Shown piece after piece: positions 34,529 through 47,141 of a DNA stretch of 64,000 bases. Within the stretch, counting starts at the first letter, position 1; each line of letters opens with the position of its first letter. The notes beneath the pieces are model-generated. The model ran no database searches, was not told the DNA's origin, and saw nothing but the letters and a program-made list of their open reading frames with translations. Made by a program: the position numbers and the translations under genes. Source of the DNA: Lolium rigidum (lineage: Eukaryota > Streptophyta > Magnoliopsida > Poales > Poaceae); the NCBI RefSeq assembly GCF_022539505.1, contig NC_061509.1:205370721-205434720 (forward strand). Reading direction: 5' to 3'.

Positions 34529-37500
34529 TGTAATATCCCAGGATTTGGGGTTACAAAAATAGAGAAAACAGATGTGTGCATTGCATTCATGCATAGAAAA
34601 TTCTGGGAATTTTCGCGCTTTAAAGTAAAACAGTCACGGTAACTGAAGTTTCACTTGACTTTGGTGGAATTGAAGTAGCTCATCAAGTCAAGCGCTATAA
34701 ACCTCAATGTGACCTTTGCCAAAACCTTGTTTTGGATAGAGATGATTTGATCTAAGGGGTTAGATCAAATGGAACTAAAATCAACACAACAACATATTAA
34801 TCAAGGATCAATTACTTGATATTATAAAAGATCATAACATGGTAATCCTTGCCATTAAATATGAACATCTATTCAATTTCAAACCAAGTAACAATAAAAT
34901 GGAGAAACTATCCTTAACTTATCTTTTGCATGTCTTAAACTAATCAATGATCCTACCATGAACCTCATGGTATTGATTCCACTTAAATCTTGGAATCATG
35001 ACAAGGAGATCAACCTTAGAAGTATATATTCTCCTATGTTCCAAATTATTATACATCAAACCTAGAGAGGTGAGAGTTATATATAATTTATTAGAGGAGC
35101 AATGAAAAACCTTGAGCTAAACCTTGGATATACATCCATGTATTCAAATAATCATCTTTAAGAGGAACCCTAGGATATTATTCAAGACATTCCCTAGAGA
35201 GAGAACCCATTTATGTTAAACATCGATATTGATGATCACATCAACCTCTATGGAGCCTAACCTTAGGTTAGCATTGAATTCCTTCCCAAATGAGAGAGAC
35301 CATTCATACCAATCTAGCTTTACCTATTTAAGAATAAAGGACAACCATTGAACTAAAGTATTAGGAGATTAACCATTTCATCTTGGAGTGGTGAGATAAC
35401 CTTATATCACATGGAATAAGATTATATCCATGAATTGATAAAGTAAGGAGGAGACTAATCCAACCAAGATAGCCAAGTGGAGTCTTAGCCTAGATACCTT
35501 AGGAAGCCAAACCTTTGATCATTACAAATTGGGTAATGATCATATACTCCAAGAATTGGGAGTAAAAGCCATTAAGGATAAGTTGATCATGTCTAATACA
35601 CGATCATGCTTTAGAAATATGTGAGGCTGAGTTAAAATCCAATATGATAAGTAGACATCAACCTTCACATAAAATTATAGGGAGATCACTAGTAAGAAAC
35701 CTAGCCTTATATCTCAATCTTAACTTGTGAACCACTTGGTGATCATAAGTAGAATCCTACCACATCTATATTCCACTTATTCCTCAATTCAAGAACCTAA
35801 GAAAACCTTAGAGTTAAACTCTATACTTTATATGGTGAGAAACCATTCATACATATAATCAAAGTTAACTGTAAAAAGAACCATAACCATTTTAGTTACT
35901 TTAATGATGGATTAAGGATAACAATAGTGGAATCAAATAGAACCAATTCTCATATCCTTAGTAACTAGAGGAGCCCATGAAATATTAACCAAGTAATCAC
36001 CTTATCTTGGAAAGTGGAGATTAAACCCTAGCCAATGCAATATGGTGGCATCTCATCTCTATGACCAGAATTGCATCATCATTAATATCTTATGCTTCAA
36101 TTCATGAACATAAGAAAACCTTGTGCTACATTTTATAATTAAAACCATATGTGTAGTGATCAACCATTTATCCTTGTAACCAAGATCAACCATAATGGAA
36201 AAAATACCTACTTAGATACTTTCAAAGATCATGGTAATATTAAACTAAAAAGGGGGTTATAATAGAAATTGTAAAACCCTAATATATTGGTGCTCACATA
36301 AAATCATATGTAAGTCATCCACTCCTCAAATAGAAACCAAATCTTAATAACAACCTCTGAAATACTATGAGTTGAAATTATCAACACTATTAATTCCAAA
36401 CAGATTTAAGTCACAAGAAAAAGGAAATTAAAATTAGTGCATCAAATCATGCTTAATAAAAATTTGCAATATAGCTCACATATATTAAATGTTTATTCAA
36501 GAATAAATCAGAATACAATGATCCTTTATTTAGTCCTAATGAAATTCAAATTATCAAATACCTGCAAAATAGAAAAGCATTCAAATTTGAATTATAAAAC
36601 AGAATTGAAAAGAGAAATTGAAAACAGAAAATTTAAAACAGAAAATAAATAAAAGAGAAAAAGGAAAGGAGCCTTACCTGGACCTCACCTGTACGCGCAG
36701 CCCATGGAGCAGCCCACCTAGCAGCCCACAAGCCGACCCAATTGAACCCAATACCGAATCGGTATCTACGTAAAGAAGACAACCGCCTTCTTCCTCTTCT
36801 TCGAGCTCGCCGACGACACGGCGATGTCGGTCGCCACGTCCCCGTCGCCGATAAACTCAACCCCGGACGTCAATGACCATCCCAGAGCCGAGACGAACTC
36901 CATTGGCATCCGCTGCTAGGCGGTGCGCCAAGATTCACGCCCCAAAACCCCGCCGACATCATCGTGTATCTGAGCCGGTCACCGCAGTCGTGCCGCCGTT
37001 GCTGACCATATCGTGCCCTATAAAACCACTTGGAGGACTGCTGTGATGCCCTCTTTCAGCTCCGCCATCCCAATCCCTCTCAATCTCTCTGTATCTCCCA
37101 CCATCTTCGGTTACTGGCCGCCGGTGTCGAGCAAGGAGTCGACGAATGGAGCCGCCCCAACATCCATGCAGAGGTCGAGGAGGTGCGCCTCGACGTGTAC
37201 AACGTCTGGTAGAAGCCCAGCATCAAGAGGAGGTCGGAGCTAGGCCAATTTAGCCGTTCCCTTTCCCCGGTCATCCTCGGTATTCGCAAAATCGAGTTCG
37301 CCACCGTCGCCAATCCTCCTCGTTGAGCATCCTATCAACTCCAGGGTGAGTGTGCGTGTTCAGAGACCCCTTATTTGTGCATTTTCATCAACCGTAGCCT
37401 ATGATTCGAGATCCCGACGGAGTTACTCCGCCACGGGCTTGTTCTTCGGCGACGTTCCGATGGCTATTTGGGAAAACCGACACCACCGTGGTACTCAGCG

Positions 37501-37821
37501 TGTCGCGGGGGTTCGTTCGAGCCTAGCCGTGCGTCCTGGAGTGCCATAAATCGGCGGCGCCGTCAACCTCTGACTCACCGGCGTTGAGCCACCGGTATAG
37601 TTGACGTGGCCAGTAGACCCCAGCGACCCTTTGACTCGGTCTTCGTCCTCGTGGCAACCAACGTGGATTGAGGCCCACCTGTCTGTGTCTGTGAGTAGCA
37701 CTGGACCGGGTGTATCTAGTAGATTACGTTTTATTTCAATTTCATTAATTACCGAAACTTTGCAAATACTTAGAAAATTCATAAAAGCTCAGAAAAATAA
37801 ATATAAGATATTAAAATTCTT
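34529..37821 (+). repeat. Long LTR, left part (TGTAATATCCCAG type)
   Basis: Starts TGTAATATCCCAGGATTTGG, the beginning of a very long LTR type in Pooideae (Sukkula-like or a relative). About 2 kb is AT-rich and gene-free, followed by 36650-37600 GC-rich sequence. The GC-rich frames there have no recognisable product. The LTR is interrupted at 37822-37830 by a Mutator-like element and resumes at 42481. Whether both parts form one LTR of about 6.3 kb or a composite is not proven. Confidence 0.55.
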
Positions 37822-37830
37822 ATAAAAGTA
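37822..37830 (+). repeat. 9-bp target duplication ATAAAAGTA (left)
   Basis: Identical to 42472-42480. Nine bases is the Mutator superfamily hallmark. Confidence 0.88.
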
Positions 37831-37958
37831 GCGATTTCTATTTTCGTGCCCTCGGGTCCTTAGTTGTGCTCAGTTTTCCCCAGCTCCTTAGTTTTTCCTT
37901 AGTTTTCCCCAAGACCTTATCTGAAACCCGCAGAAGGAGCTCGGACGGAAGGAATCCG
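37831..37958 (+). repeat. MULE terminal inverted repeat, left
   Basis: Starts GCGATTTCTATTTTCGTGCC. The right TIR reversed starts GGGATTTCTATTTTCGTGCC, and the arms stay about 90 percent alike through GAAACCCGCAGAAGGAGCTC and on to about 125 bp. Confidence 0.88.
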
Positions 37959-38059
37959 TTAAGTTGGCCGTTCCGTGCTGACGAGTGGGGTCGTGTCGTT
38001 TGTGGGGCCGCGTCATGTGGGGCTGGTAGGAAGGAACCGCGTGGGACAGGACGAGACCA

Positions 38060-38125
38060 TGTTTGTGTGGCCGTAGCGTGTGGGGCCGTAGCGTGTGGAG
38101 CCGTAGCGTGTGGAGCCGTGTAGGT
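38060..38125 (+). repeat. Short tandem repeat GTGTGGRGCCGTAGC
   Basis: Four to five copies of a 15-bp unit just inside the left TIR. Confidence 0.75.
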
Positions 38126-38468
38126 CCGAGACGTGGGCACGAGTGGTTTCTGTCTCTTTCGCCCAGATTAGCAGTTTTCAATGTACCTTTTTCCTCTCTC
38201 TCGCTCGATCTCATTCATATTTGATAGCCCAAATTGCTAGCAAATCTAGAGTAGCTTCTCCTTCTGTTTTTTAACGACATTCATTTCTTTATGCCTTCGT
38301 TTTTACCCAATCAGGTAGGAAATCTAGGGCACAAATCCAGAAAAAATATAGGATAAGCTGCATACAGCAGCCAACATAGCATAGATATATTCACGACGGA
38401 TCCAACGAGTAGTACCGATAGAACCCTACAACATAAGCTACATTTTACATGAATTTAAGCCGAGCGAG

Positions 38469-39571
38469 TCACATACGAGAGAGTGCGGTAGGCATGTTCA
38501 ACGCCTCCGGGTTGCGTACGTGACTCGCCTGGAGGTTGCGCGAGTGAATCCCAAGTGCTTTGTGTTTGGCCATGAACGCATGCACGTTCATCGTCGTTCC
38601 AACTCTAGCGCCGCATCTGCCAATGGATTCAGCATGGTTCACCGGGCGGTTGAAGTCGGTGGCGCGGAGCTTCTGTTGCGAAGGGGCACTTGTAAATGCC
38701 TCGAGCAAAGGGGCCATCGTAATGGCCGGACTGCAGACTCCTGAGGACGTGACGAGTCTTGGTGTGGAAGGACTCGTCGTCGCTGTCGATGTCGCTGCTC
38801 TGCACCTGTCACGTAGCACCAAAGATCGTGCAAAAAACACGGAGTTAATTGCAACGATGATGGAACAGAGAGTGAACAAAGATCATGCATGATAATATGG
38901 GCTCGAAAAAAGGAGGTAGCCTCAGTTACATTGGACACACTTATATCCAGGATTTGAGTCAGTAAACCAAAGATCATGCACAATAAATTTGAACACACCA
39001 ATTGTTTACTGACCAAACCCTGAATCAATTTGTGCCCAAATATTCATCATCATCGGCACAAATCTTAAACAAAAGCAAATCACAAGCACTAATAACGCAA
39101 GATCTAACACAAAAGGATTGAACTAGGAACAGATGCACCCTAATAACGCTAGATCTAACACAAATGGATTGAAATAGGAACAGACGAACCCTAATAACGC
39201 TAGATCTAACACAAAAGGATTGAAATGGGATAAGAACAAGGGAGCAAAGGGTTACCTCCGGCTCGTCGTCGACGATGCTGGTGCTGTAGGGGTTCTCCGG
39301 CGCGACGTACGACACTGGTTCGTACGGGTCCCAAGCGACGGGGGCCTGGACGGAGGCCTGGACGGTGGCGGCGGCCGATGCGCCGGCGGCTGATGCGCCG
39401 GCTGCTACATTGGAAGCAGCGACATGGGCCTGGACGGGGGCAGCGGCCGATGCGCCGGCGGGCCGATGCGCCGGCCGCTACGTTGGAAGCAGCGACGGGG
39501 GCACGGACGGGGGCAGCGCCGATGCGCCGGCGGGCTGATGCGCCGACAATGGGCATCTCATTCTTCTCCAT
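38469..39571 (-). pseudogene. zf-XS-like two-exon gene captured in MULE
   Basis: On the minus strand, exon 1 (39571-39256) starts MEKNEMPIVG, has an alanine/proline-rich repeat encoded by two near-identical ~70-bp DNA units, and ends YSTSIVDDEPE at a GT donor. A CAG acceptor leads to exon 2 (38805-38469): SSDIDSDDESFHTKTRH, YKCPF, then NHAESIGRCG and HAFMAKHKALGIHSRNLQ, which resembles the XS zinc finger (CPxC...HA..H) of SGS3/IDN2-type RNA-directed DNA methylation proteins. Exon 1 has compensating one-base differences between its repeats, and exon 2 shifts frame after YKCPF, losing the second cysteine. The XS and coiled-coil parts of a full protein are absent. Assignment is by motif only. 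Confidence 0.5.
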
Positions 39572-40502
39572 CGCCGGCGGTTTTCTTCGGGGTTTTTCTT
39601 CGGTTGTGGAGAAGATGATGGGACAGGAGAGGCGGTTGCAGTGAGAACGTGCGTCGAGGGAGAGGAAAAGGGCTCTATAAAGACGAAGGTGGCGTGTACC
39701 GCAACACGCGTCCGCTATGCACGGCTGCAGCGTGCACCGCGACACGAATCTAACCCTGGGACGTTTGGTGTACTCAGTTATAACCTCGGGCCTTATACAG
39801 AAATTTTATCTGTACTCAGTTTTCCCCTCGAGTACTTAGACTGGCAAGTGCAATATACTCAGTTTTACCCTCAAGTAGCTAGTCAACAGAGAGTCAACAA
39901 ATGAGATTAACATATCTAATTGAGGCATTTCATGCGCAAAAAAATTCATAAAAATAAAAACATAGTGGCACCTACTCATGGAGTCTTCCTACGCAACCTG
40001 CCACCAAGAAAACCTTAACAAACATATATAAATCAAGTTTTACCACAAATTGCCACTTCTCAGAATCACTAGTGTAGCTATGAAGATGCATGGTTTTCCA
40101 CTCAAACCCCTTTGCAAAACATCTTCCCCAAAAATATAGTTTGTCTAAATGATGTCATCATTGTCACACTCATGTATATTTGAATTGCAAATAATTTGAT
40201 GTAGCCCAATATGAATTATATTGTACAAAACACGCATTTTTCATTTTGTAATTCTTTTTGTTTGAATCCCTTAGTCTATTTACTATTTATGTGCCCTTGG
40301 ATTGTTAGTACTACTCAGTTTTGCCCTCAAGTTCTGTCACAAATGCTCTCGAAGCCCAAACTTATCCCGATTGGTTGAGCCGTTGTCACACGGATCGACT
40401 CCACGAACCGTTGATCAAGCGATCTAACAGGCGGTATACCCCTCCCCGTCTCTTCGTGGCCACCCTCTCTCTCTCTTCGTGGCCACCCCTCTCTCTCTCT
40501 GT

Positions 40503-41311
40503 CGGTGGATGCATTATTGTCACCCCTCTAACAATTATCAACTATCATTCGCTTTCCTTTTTCTTTTAGGGGATATAGTTTTGGCATATAGTTTTAGTAA
40601 TTTGAAACGGCCCAAAAGTGGTATAATTTTGGTATAAACATGAGGCATACATATTTGCGGATTTCGGTGAATGCATTATTGTCACCCCTCTAACAATTAT
40701 CAACTATCTTTCGCTTTCCTTTTTCTTTTAGGGGATATAGTTTTGGCATATAGTTTCGGTAATTTGAAACGGCCCAAAAGTGGTATAATTTCGGTATAAA
40801 CATGAGGCATACATATTTGCGGATTTCGGTGAATGCATTATTGTCACCCCTCTAACAATTATCAACTATCTTTCGCTTTCCTTTTTCTTTTAGGGGATAT
40901 AGTTTTGGCATATAGTTTCGGTAATTTGAAACGGCCCAAAAGTGGTATAATTTCGGTATAAACATGAGGCATACATATTTGCGGATTTCGGTGAATGCAT
41001 TATTGTCAGCCCTCTAACAATTATCAACTATCTTTCGCTTTCCTTTTTCTTTTAGGGGATATAGTTTTGGCATATAGTTTCGGTAATTTGAAACGGCCCA
41101 AAAGTGGTATTATTTCGGTATAAACATGAGGCATACATATTTGCGGATTTCGGTGAATGCATTATTGTCACCCCTCTAACAATTATCAACTATCTTTCGC
41201 TTTCCTTTTCTTTTAGGGGATATAGTTTTGGCATATAGTTTTGGTAATTTGAAACGACCCAAAAGTGGTATAATTTTGGTATAAACATGAGGCATACATA
41301 TTTGCGGATTT
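40503..41311 (+). repeat. 162-bp tandem repeat, five copies
   Basis: Units start CGGTGAATGCATTATTGTC at 40503 (variant), 40665, 40827, 40989 and 41151, a spacing of 162, 162, 162, 162 and 161 bp. Copies differ by only a few bases (e.g. TTTCGG/TTTTGG). A degenerate sixth part continues to about 41400. There is no coding capacity across units. It lies between the two captured genes in the MULE. Confidence 0.95.
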
Positions 41312-41483
41312 CGGTGAATAGATTATTGGGAGCCCAAGATTATTTGTCATCCCTCTAACAATTATTGGGAGCATTCCAATATAGTTGGTAATTTCTGTGA
41401 ATGCACACACTAACTATGAAAACAACTACAAGTACATGTAACTGAATAATGAATTTGTAACAAGGTATCCCTTGTAACAACTT

Positions 41484-42079
41484 CTAGCGCCCAGTGAGCA
41501 ATGATAAGAATCCGATCGCAATTATACAACGAGAAAAACAACCAGCCATCGGATTAGCTTGCTTCTTCAACTCGATTAGCTGCCTTAATTGCTTGTTCAT
41601 TTTCTTCAGTTCTCCCTTCACTTCCACCAGTCCTGCATTGGGAGCATTAGGCATAATCGGAACGGCTCCTCTCTCCGCCGCATTCTCTACAGCAAGTCCC
41701 CCCCTCCCAAATTGCGCTCCCCAATAGCACCAATCGATTCATGCAATTGAAGCCGCTGAACGTACACATCGATCCACTTGAAATGCCTGCATTTCTTCAG
41801 GATCTGAAAACAACAACGGGAACCCTAAATCCCAAATTCGAGGGAATAGCAAGAAAATCGAGAGAAAACGAGAGAAATTGGAGCGAGATCTAACCTTATC
41901 CCCCTCTCTATATGGCAAGCTCTCGCATGCAAGGAACTCACGTCCACGGTTGCCGTTCTCGTCCGTCTTACGGATCGACCGCTTCGAGGCTCCCGGCGTG
42001 GGCAGTCAGGGCATCTTGTCAAAGGCACGGTTCCGTACTGCGGCCATGAAGAACGGGAGGTCGAAGAGAAACTAGACAT
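41484..42079 (-). pseudogene. GRF-type zinc-finger protein gene captured in MULE
   Basis: On the minus strand exon 1 runs from the ATG at 42079 to 41895 (MSSFSSTSRSS, then RCPDCPRREP and DENGNRGREFLACES), then a GT donor and a 91-bp intron ending TTTTCAG. Exon 2 begins at 41803 (ILKKCRHFKWIDVYVQRLQ). This C-x2-C...C...C-x-HFKW pattern is the GRF zinc finger of small plant proteins. A helical KGELKKMNKQLRQLIELKKQ segment follows, then a hydrophobic end, also usual in the family. Two one-base losses (near 41987 and in the poly-C run 41698-41704) break the frame; all else is open with correct splice sites. Function of such proteins is poorly known; nucleic-acid binding is inferred. Confidence 0.6.
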
Positions 42080-42344
42080 CACCCGCCTGCCGGAGAAGGG
42101 CTGCCGCTGGCGGAGAAGAAGAACAACGGGGCGCAGGGAAAGAAAGGGGAAGCAATGGCACAGGCACGGGCGCGGGGCTGGCTCGGGCTCCCATTTTGCA
42201 ACGGTCACCTGGGTAAGTTGTGGGTCCGGCGCACTAACGTGGACAAGTTGTGGGTCCCACGATGATCTGGATAAGTGAAGACGTGTCCACTGCGGGGCAC
42301 CAACGGCGGCCCCACTTGCCGGCACCAACCAACGTCAACTAAAC

Positions 42345-42471
42345 GGGAATCCTCCGTCCGAGCTCCTTCTGCGGGTTTCAGACAAGGTCTTGGGGAAAAC
42401 TTAGGAAAAACTAAGGGGCTGGGGAAAACTGAGCACAACTAAGGAGCCAGGGGCACGAAAATAGAAATCCC
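42345..42471 (-). repeat. MULE terminal inverted repeat, right
   Basis: Reverse complement of 37831-37958 with about ten mismatches. Confidence 0.88.
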
Positions 42472-42480
42472 ATAAAAGTA
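42472..42480 (+). repeat. 9-bp target duplication ATAAAAGTA (right)
   Basis: Identical to 37822-37830. Confidence 0.88.
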
Positions 42481-45473
42481 AACTCTATCCAATAAAAATA
42501 TAAGATGAAATTTTTATTTTTAATAAAAATTCAATTATTTAATACTTGTTATTTAAGCCTTTAATTCTAATTCTAAATTCAATTAAAATTCAATAATTAG
42601 GAAAACCTTACAAATTAAACAAAAACCAGTAAACACATAAGGAATACATTAAAACTAAATTTTCCTCTACTAATAACTTGTTAAATCCTTATTAGGAGGA
42701 TTTAAATCTAATTACTTATTACCCTAATTATTAATTGTTTAAAAACAACAAAATGCCAAGTCCAATATTGTTTTCATTTCAAAGTTATTAATACCTTCAA
42801 CTTTAAAAATGAAGTTATTAACCTAAGAACTATATGGTAATTAGGAAACCCTAATTCCATATTAAATAAAGATTGCAACCTCATAATTTTATGTGGAACC
42901 CTAAAACCCTAAAATCATTTAGAACCCTAGCTCCATTATTACATGTGCACCCTAATTTGCTTCTAACCTAAACCCTAGGATAGAACATGTGATCATGATA
43001 TTTTCTTCTCAATCATAGAACCATAATAGCAACTAAATATTTGCCATGTCCACATAAAATGTAAGAACCATATCATTAGTTAATTGCTATGCTATGATCT
43101 CATCCAAATAAAACTAGATGATCAAGTAGGATCAACCAAGTGTAAACCCTAGTTCCTATCCTTAGAGATGTCAACCTTAATTAACCATGCTTAGCATCAC
43201 ACCATTGTGATGAATCCTAATATCAACCATGCCAACATTGTGTATCATCTTCCATACACACTAAACCGTACTAGTGTTAGATACTTATGAAACATCCTAT
43301 TTAGGAACTAACTATTCCTAACTTAGTGGATCCAATAGGAAACCCTAGACAACCTCAACCTTAATTGTAATACTTCTTATTCCTTAAGAAGTATGTTCTT
43401 CAAAAGTTATTCTTTTGAAGTAAATAGAGAGTATTCATCAACCCTACCTAATAGGACCTATAAACCCTAGCTACCTAGCACAAGCAAGATATACCAACCT
43501 TGATAGCAAATATTTATAATAAATTGCTTAAGACACTTAGGCTTAACTCAATCCTACAAGTTCTAACTATGGATGAATCCAACATGGTTGGGATCCATCT
43601 ACTACTTACTCAAGAAGCTAATTTGGAAACCATAGTAAACCATAGAACTCCACAACCCTAATTATCATACTTGTTCTTTATTAAAGAACATGTTCTTTAA
43701 AAGTTATTCTTTTGAAGTATATAAGTAAGCATCAACCATACACTATAGGACTTAAAATTGACAATTGTCTTCTACTTATTATACAACTACTATCCTTTGG
43801 TGTATATGATTGTTACTATGCATTTTACCACTTGCTTATGATTCTAAGACAACAAAACCTTAATAAGAACCTTGTTTGTGAATCACTCTAAAAGTGCAAC
43901 ACACCCTACACCAATCATACCAACTCACTAATCCTAAATCATCGGGGTTAGGTCACGTTTAGAGCGACTGCATCTCATACTTATGCATTATTGCATCCTT
44001 GCCAATATTTTAAATATCGTCCTTACCGGACAATGATGCTATTTCAGAATTTGGAGTTATTGCGTATCGAAGACCTTGACTACATAATCTTGCAGTCAAG
44101 AAAGGCAAGTTCATCGCTTGCTCATGTCATTTGAGTATTTTTACCAAATTACTTGCAAAGTACTATACTTACCACCCTTGCATGAAAAGCAAAAATTACT
44201 AATTTCATAACTATGAATATGACTATGTGGTTGGCAATGGAACCATGGAATGTGTTGATATGGTGGAGGTTCCATTGCAATGGATTTATATCCATCTAGG
44301 ATTAAACAACAAATGTCGTCCAGTGATTCTTATGCGGTAAAACTCGTGTTAACCATAAGATCTGGAGTGGGACGGAGTAGTCAATTGTATTTCCACCTCT
44401 CGTACATCAACGGATGCGCTTACCGTAGCAGTTGTATCTTGCGGGAGCAACTTGATGGTGGGGATCCCATTCTAATTCCCCACGGTAATGCGGTCTATGA
44501 TGGGTTGCGTTGACCGGCGAAGGACCATGGTTGCGACCTGGTAGTTGTTGAGGTCGGAAGATATCCAAGTGATATAGCCCGGCGAGGACCCAAGGTCGGA
44601 TTTGCAACAAAGGGTGGGTGTGCGAGGTAGCGGAGGAATATGATTGGCTAAGACCTTATACCGGGCCTCACACCAACGGAAGTGTGGACGGGAATGTACA
44701 CCCGGTTGGCACCAAGGTTAAGATCTCTTATGGGTAAAGCAAGACACCTCTGCAGAGTGTAATGAATCGTGACATGTCACTCCCTGTTCCGGGTTATGGA
44801 ATTGCGAACGCTGCCGGAAAGGAACTCCATGAAGTTCTAGTAAACCGGTGAAGGCTGACGGATATAGTTCGTCTGAATAAAAGCAACCTTTTGAAGAAAT
44901 GGTTATGAAAACCTGCATTGGTATTAGACTTTCTGGTCTAATGCCGTAGCTAGTGCATTAAACACCTCTTTCCTATAATGAACTTGTTGAGTACGCTCGT
45001 ACTCATCCCACTTTAAAATCACCTGCTTAGATATGGAGGCATCGAAGGAGGATCTACCGTGCAACTCGAAGACCGAGGAGTCTACAACTACTTCAAGGGG
45101 ACATGACCCTGTCAGAGGAGTCAGATACCACATCCAATAAGGAGAAAACCTAGATTATCAATAGAAAGGAACTAGCTTCCTAAACCTAGCTCCTATTTAG
45201 CTAAAATCTATTCATAACCTCTATAGCTAGTCAAAATCTCTATAAGTAGAGTTAGTGATAAGATTAGACTACGAGTCGTTCTCCTGGAGTTTATTTGCAT
45301 TTTTACCTCATTGTAAAGTAGGAGGCTGTGCAGATCTTCTGTAACACAGTCTGTATGTAATTCTATAGACATGCCTTGGACCCGCATATGTTTCTGTTGT
45401 ACCACTTTGAGCGATGTAATACTAGTGGAATGGTGTTTCATTGGTGTTATATCAGACTTGCATACTACACCAT
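42481..45473 (+). repeat. Long LTR, right part
   Basis: Continues the LTR after the MULE: 1.4 kb of AT-rich sequence with AACCCTA phrases, then from about 43930 a part with recognisable similarity to the end of the solo LTR at 57754-60736 (AGTGCATTAAACACCTCTTT / AGTGCATCAAACACCTTTTC, TTCTGTTGTACCACT, CTTGCATACTACA / CTTGTATACTACA). It is cut at 45473 before the expected end by another LTR. Short frames here have no recognisable product. Confidence 0.55.
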
Positions 45474-45599
45474 TGATACGTCCAATTTGCATCACTATTT
45501 TATATCATAATTTGCTGTTATTCATTGATATATTTCATATTTGGAGATGATACTTATGTTATTTCATCCATTTTGCATGTTTCATGATTATTGGAGGAT
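45474..45599 (+). repeat. Gypsy LTR start, cut by assembly gap
   Basis: TGATACGTCCAATTTGCATC and the following 126 bp match the start of another Pooideae Gypsy LTR type, plus orientation, inserted into the long LTR. The rest falls in the gap. Confidence 0.65.
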
Positions 45600-45699
45600 N
45601 NNNNNNNNNNNNNNNNNNNNNNNNNNNNNNNNNNNNNNNNNNNNNNNNNNNNNNNNNNNNNNNNNNNNNNNNNNNNNNNNNNNNNNNNNNNNNNNNNNN
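45600..45699. other. Assembly gap (100 N)
   Basis: Exactly 100 N, the usual placeholder for a gap of unknown size. The sequences on the two sides belong to different elements in opposite orientation. Confidence 0.99.
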
Positions 45700-47056
45700 T
45701 TGTTTTGAAAACATGAAACAATTTTGTCAACGGTAGTAATAAAGCATATGAGTTATGTACATTATATCTTACAAGTTGCAAGTCTCATGCATAGTATACT
45801 AATAGTGCCCGCACCTTGTCCTAATTAACTTGAACTACCGGATCTTTGCAATGCACATGTTTTGACCAAGTGTCACAATGGGGTACCTCCATGCCGCTCT
45901 GTACAAAGGTCTAAGGAGAATGCTCGCATTTTGGATTTCTCGCTTTTGATTATTCTCAACTTAGACATCCATACCGGGACAACATGGACAACGAGATAAT
46001 GGACTCCTCTTTTATGCATAAGCATGTGGCAACAATTATTATTCTCATATGAGATTGAGGATATGTGTCCAAACTGAAACTTCCACCATGAATCATGGCT
46101 TTAGTTAGCGGCCCAAAGTTCTTCTCTAACAATATGCATGCTCCAACCATGAAGGTGGTAGATCTCTCTTGCTTCGAGACAAGACGGACATGCATAGCAA
46201 CTCACATGATATCCAACAAAGAATAGTTGATGGCGTCCCCGGAAACATGGTTACCGCTCAACAAGCAACTTAATAAGAGATAAAGTGCATAAGTACATAT
46301 TCAATACTACAATAGTTTTTAAGCTATTTGTCCCATGAGCTATATATTGCAAAGGTGAATGATGGAATTTTAAAGGTAGCACTCAAGCAATTTACTTTGG
46401 AATGGCGGATAAATACCATGTAGTAGGTAGGTATGGTGGACACAAATGGCATAGTGGTTGGCTCAAGTATTTTGGATGCATGAGAAGTATTCCCTCTCGA
46501 TACAAGGTTTAGGCTAGCAAGGTTATTTGAAACAAACACAAGGATGAACGGTACAACAAAACTCACATAAAAGACATATGGTAAACATTATAAGACTCCA
46601 TACCGTCTTCCTTGTTGTTCAAAACTCAATACTAGATGTTATCTGGACTCTAGAGAAACCAAATATGCAAACCAAATTAGCAAGCTCTAAGTATTTCTTC
46701 ATTAATGGGTGCAAAGTATATGATGCAAGAGCTTAAACATGAGCACAACAATTGCCAAGTATCAAATTATCCAAGACATTTTAGAGTTACTACATGTAGC
46801 ATTTTCCAATTCCAACCATATAACAATTTAACGAAGGAGAAACTTCGCCATGAATACTATGAGTAGAGCCTAAGGACATATTTGTCCATATGCAACAGCG
46901 GAGCGTGTCTCTCTCCCATAAAGTGAATGCTAGGATCCATTTTATTCAAACAAAACAAAAACAAAAACAAACCGACGCTCCAAGCAAAGTACATAAGATG
47001 TGGCCGAATAAAAATATAGTTTCGGGGAGGAACACGATAATGTTGTCGATGAAGAA

Positions 47057-47141
47057 GGGGATGCCTTGGGCATCCCCAAGCTTAGACGCTTGAGTCTTCT
47101 TAATATATGCAGGGGTGAACCACCGGGCATCCCCAAGCTTA
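47057..47141 (-). repeat. Internal PPT-like motifs with palindrome
   Basis: Same GGGGATGCC/GGCATCCCC palindrome and second GCATCCCCAAGCTTA copy as at 22091-22175. Confidence 0.7.

Larger units (their letters stand above)
37831..42471. mobile_element. Non-autonomous Mutator-like element carrying gene pieces
   Basis: A 4641-bp element with about 125-bp terminal inverted repeats and perfect 9-bp target duplications. There is no MuDR/MULE transposase. Inside are two host-like genes on the minus strand (zf-XS-like at 38469-39571, GRF-like at 41484-42079), a 162-bp tandem array between them, and a 15-bp repeat next to the left TIR. This is the structure of a Pack-MULE: cellular gene fragments captured between Mutator ends. 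It sits inside the long LTR. Confidence 0.85.

Noticed and set aside
36650..37825. GC-rich frames suggesting a gene inside the long LTR
   Set aside because: Several short overlapping frames on both strands, none with a recognisable domain or convincing splice structure; treated as LTR sequence.
40503..41311. CRISPR-like array
   Set aside because: Units are directly adjacent 162-bp copies with no short repeat/spacer pattern, in a eukaryotic genome.
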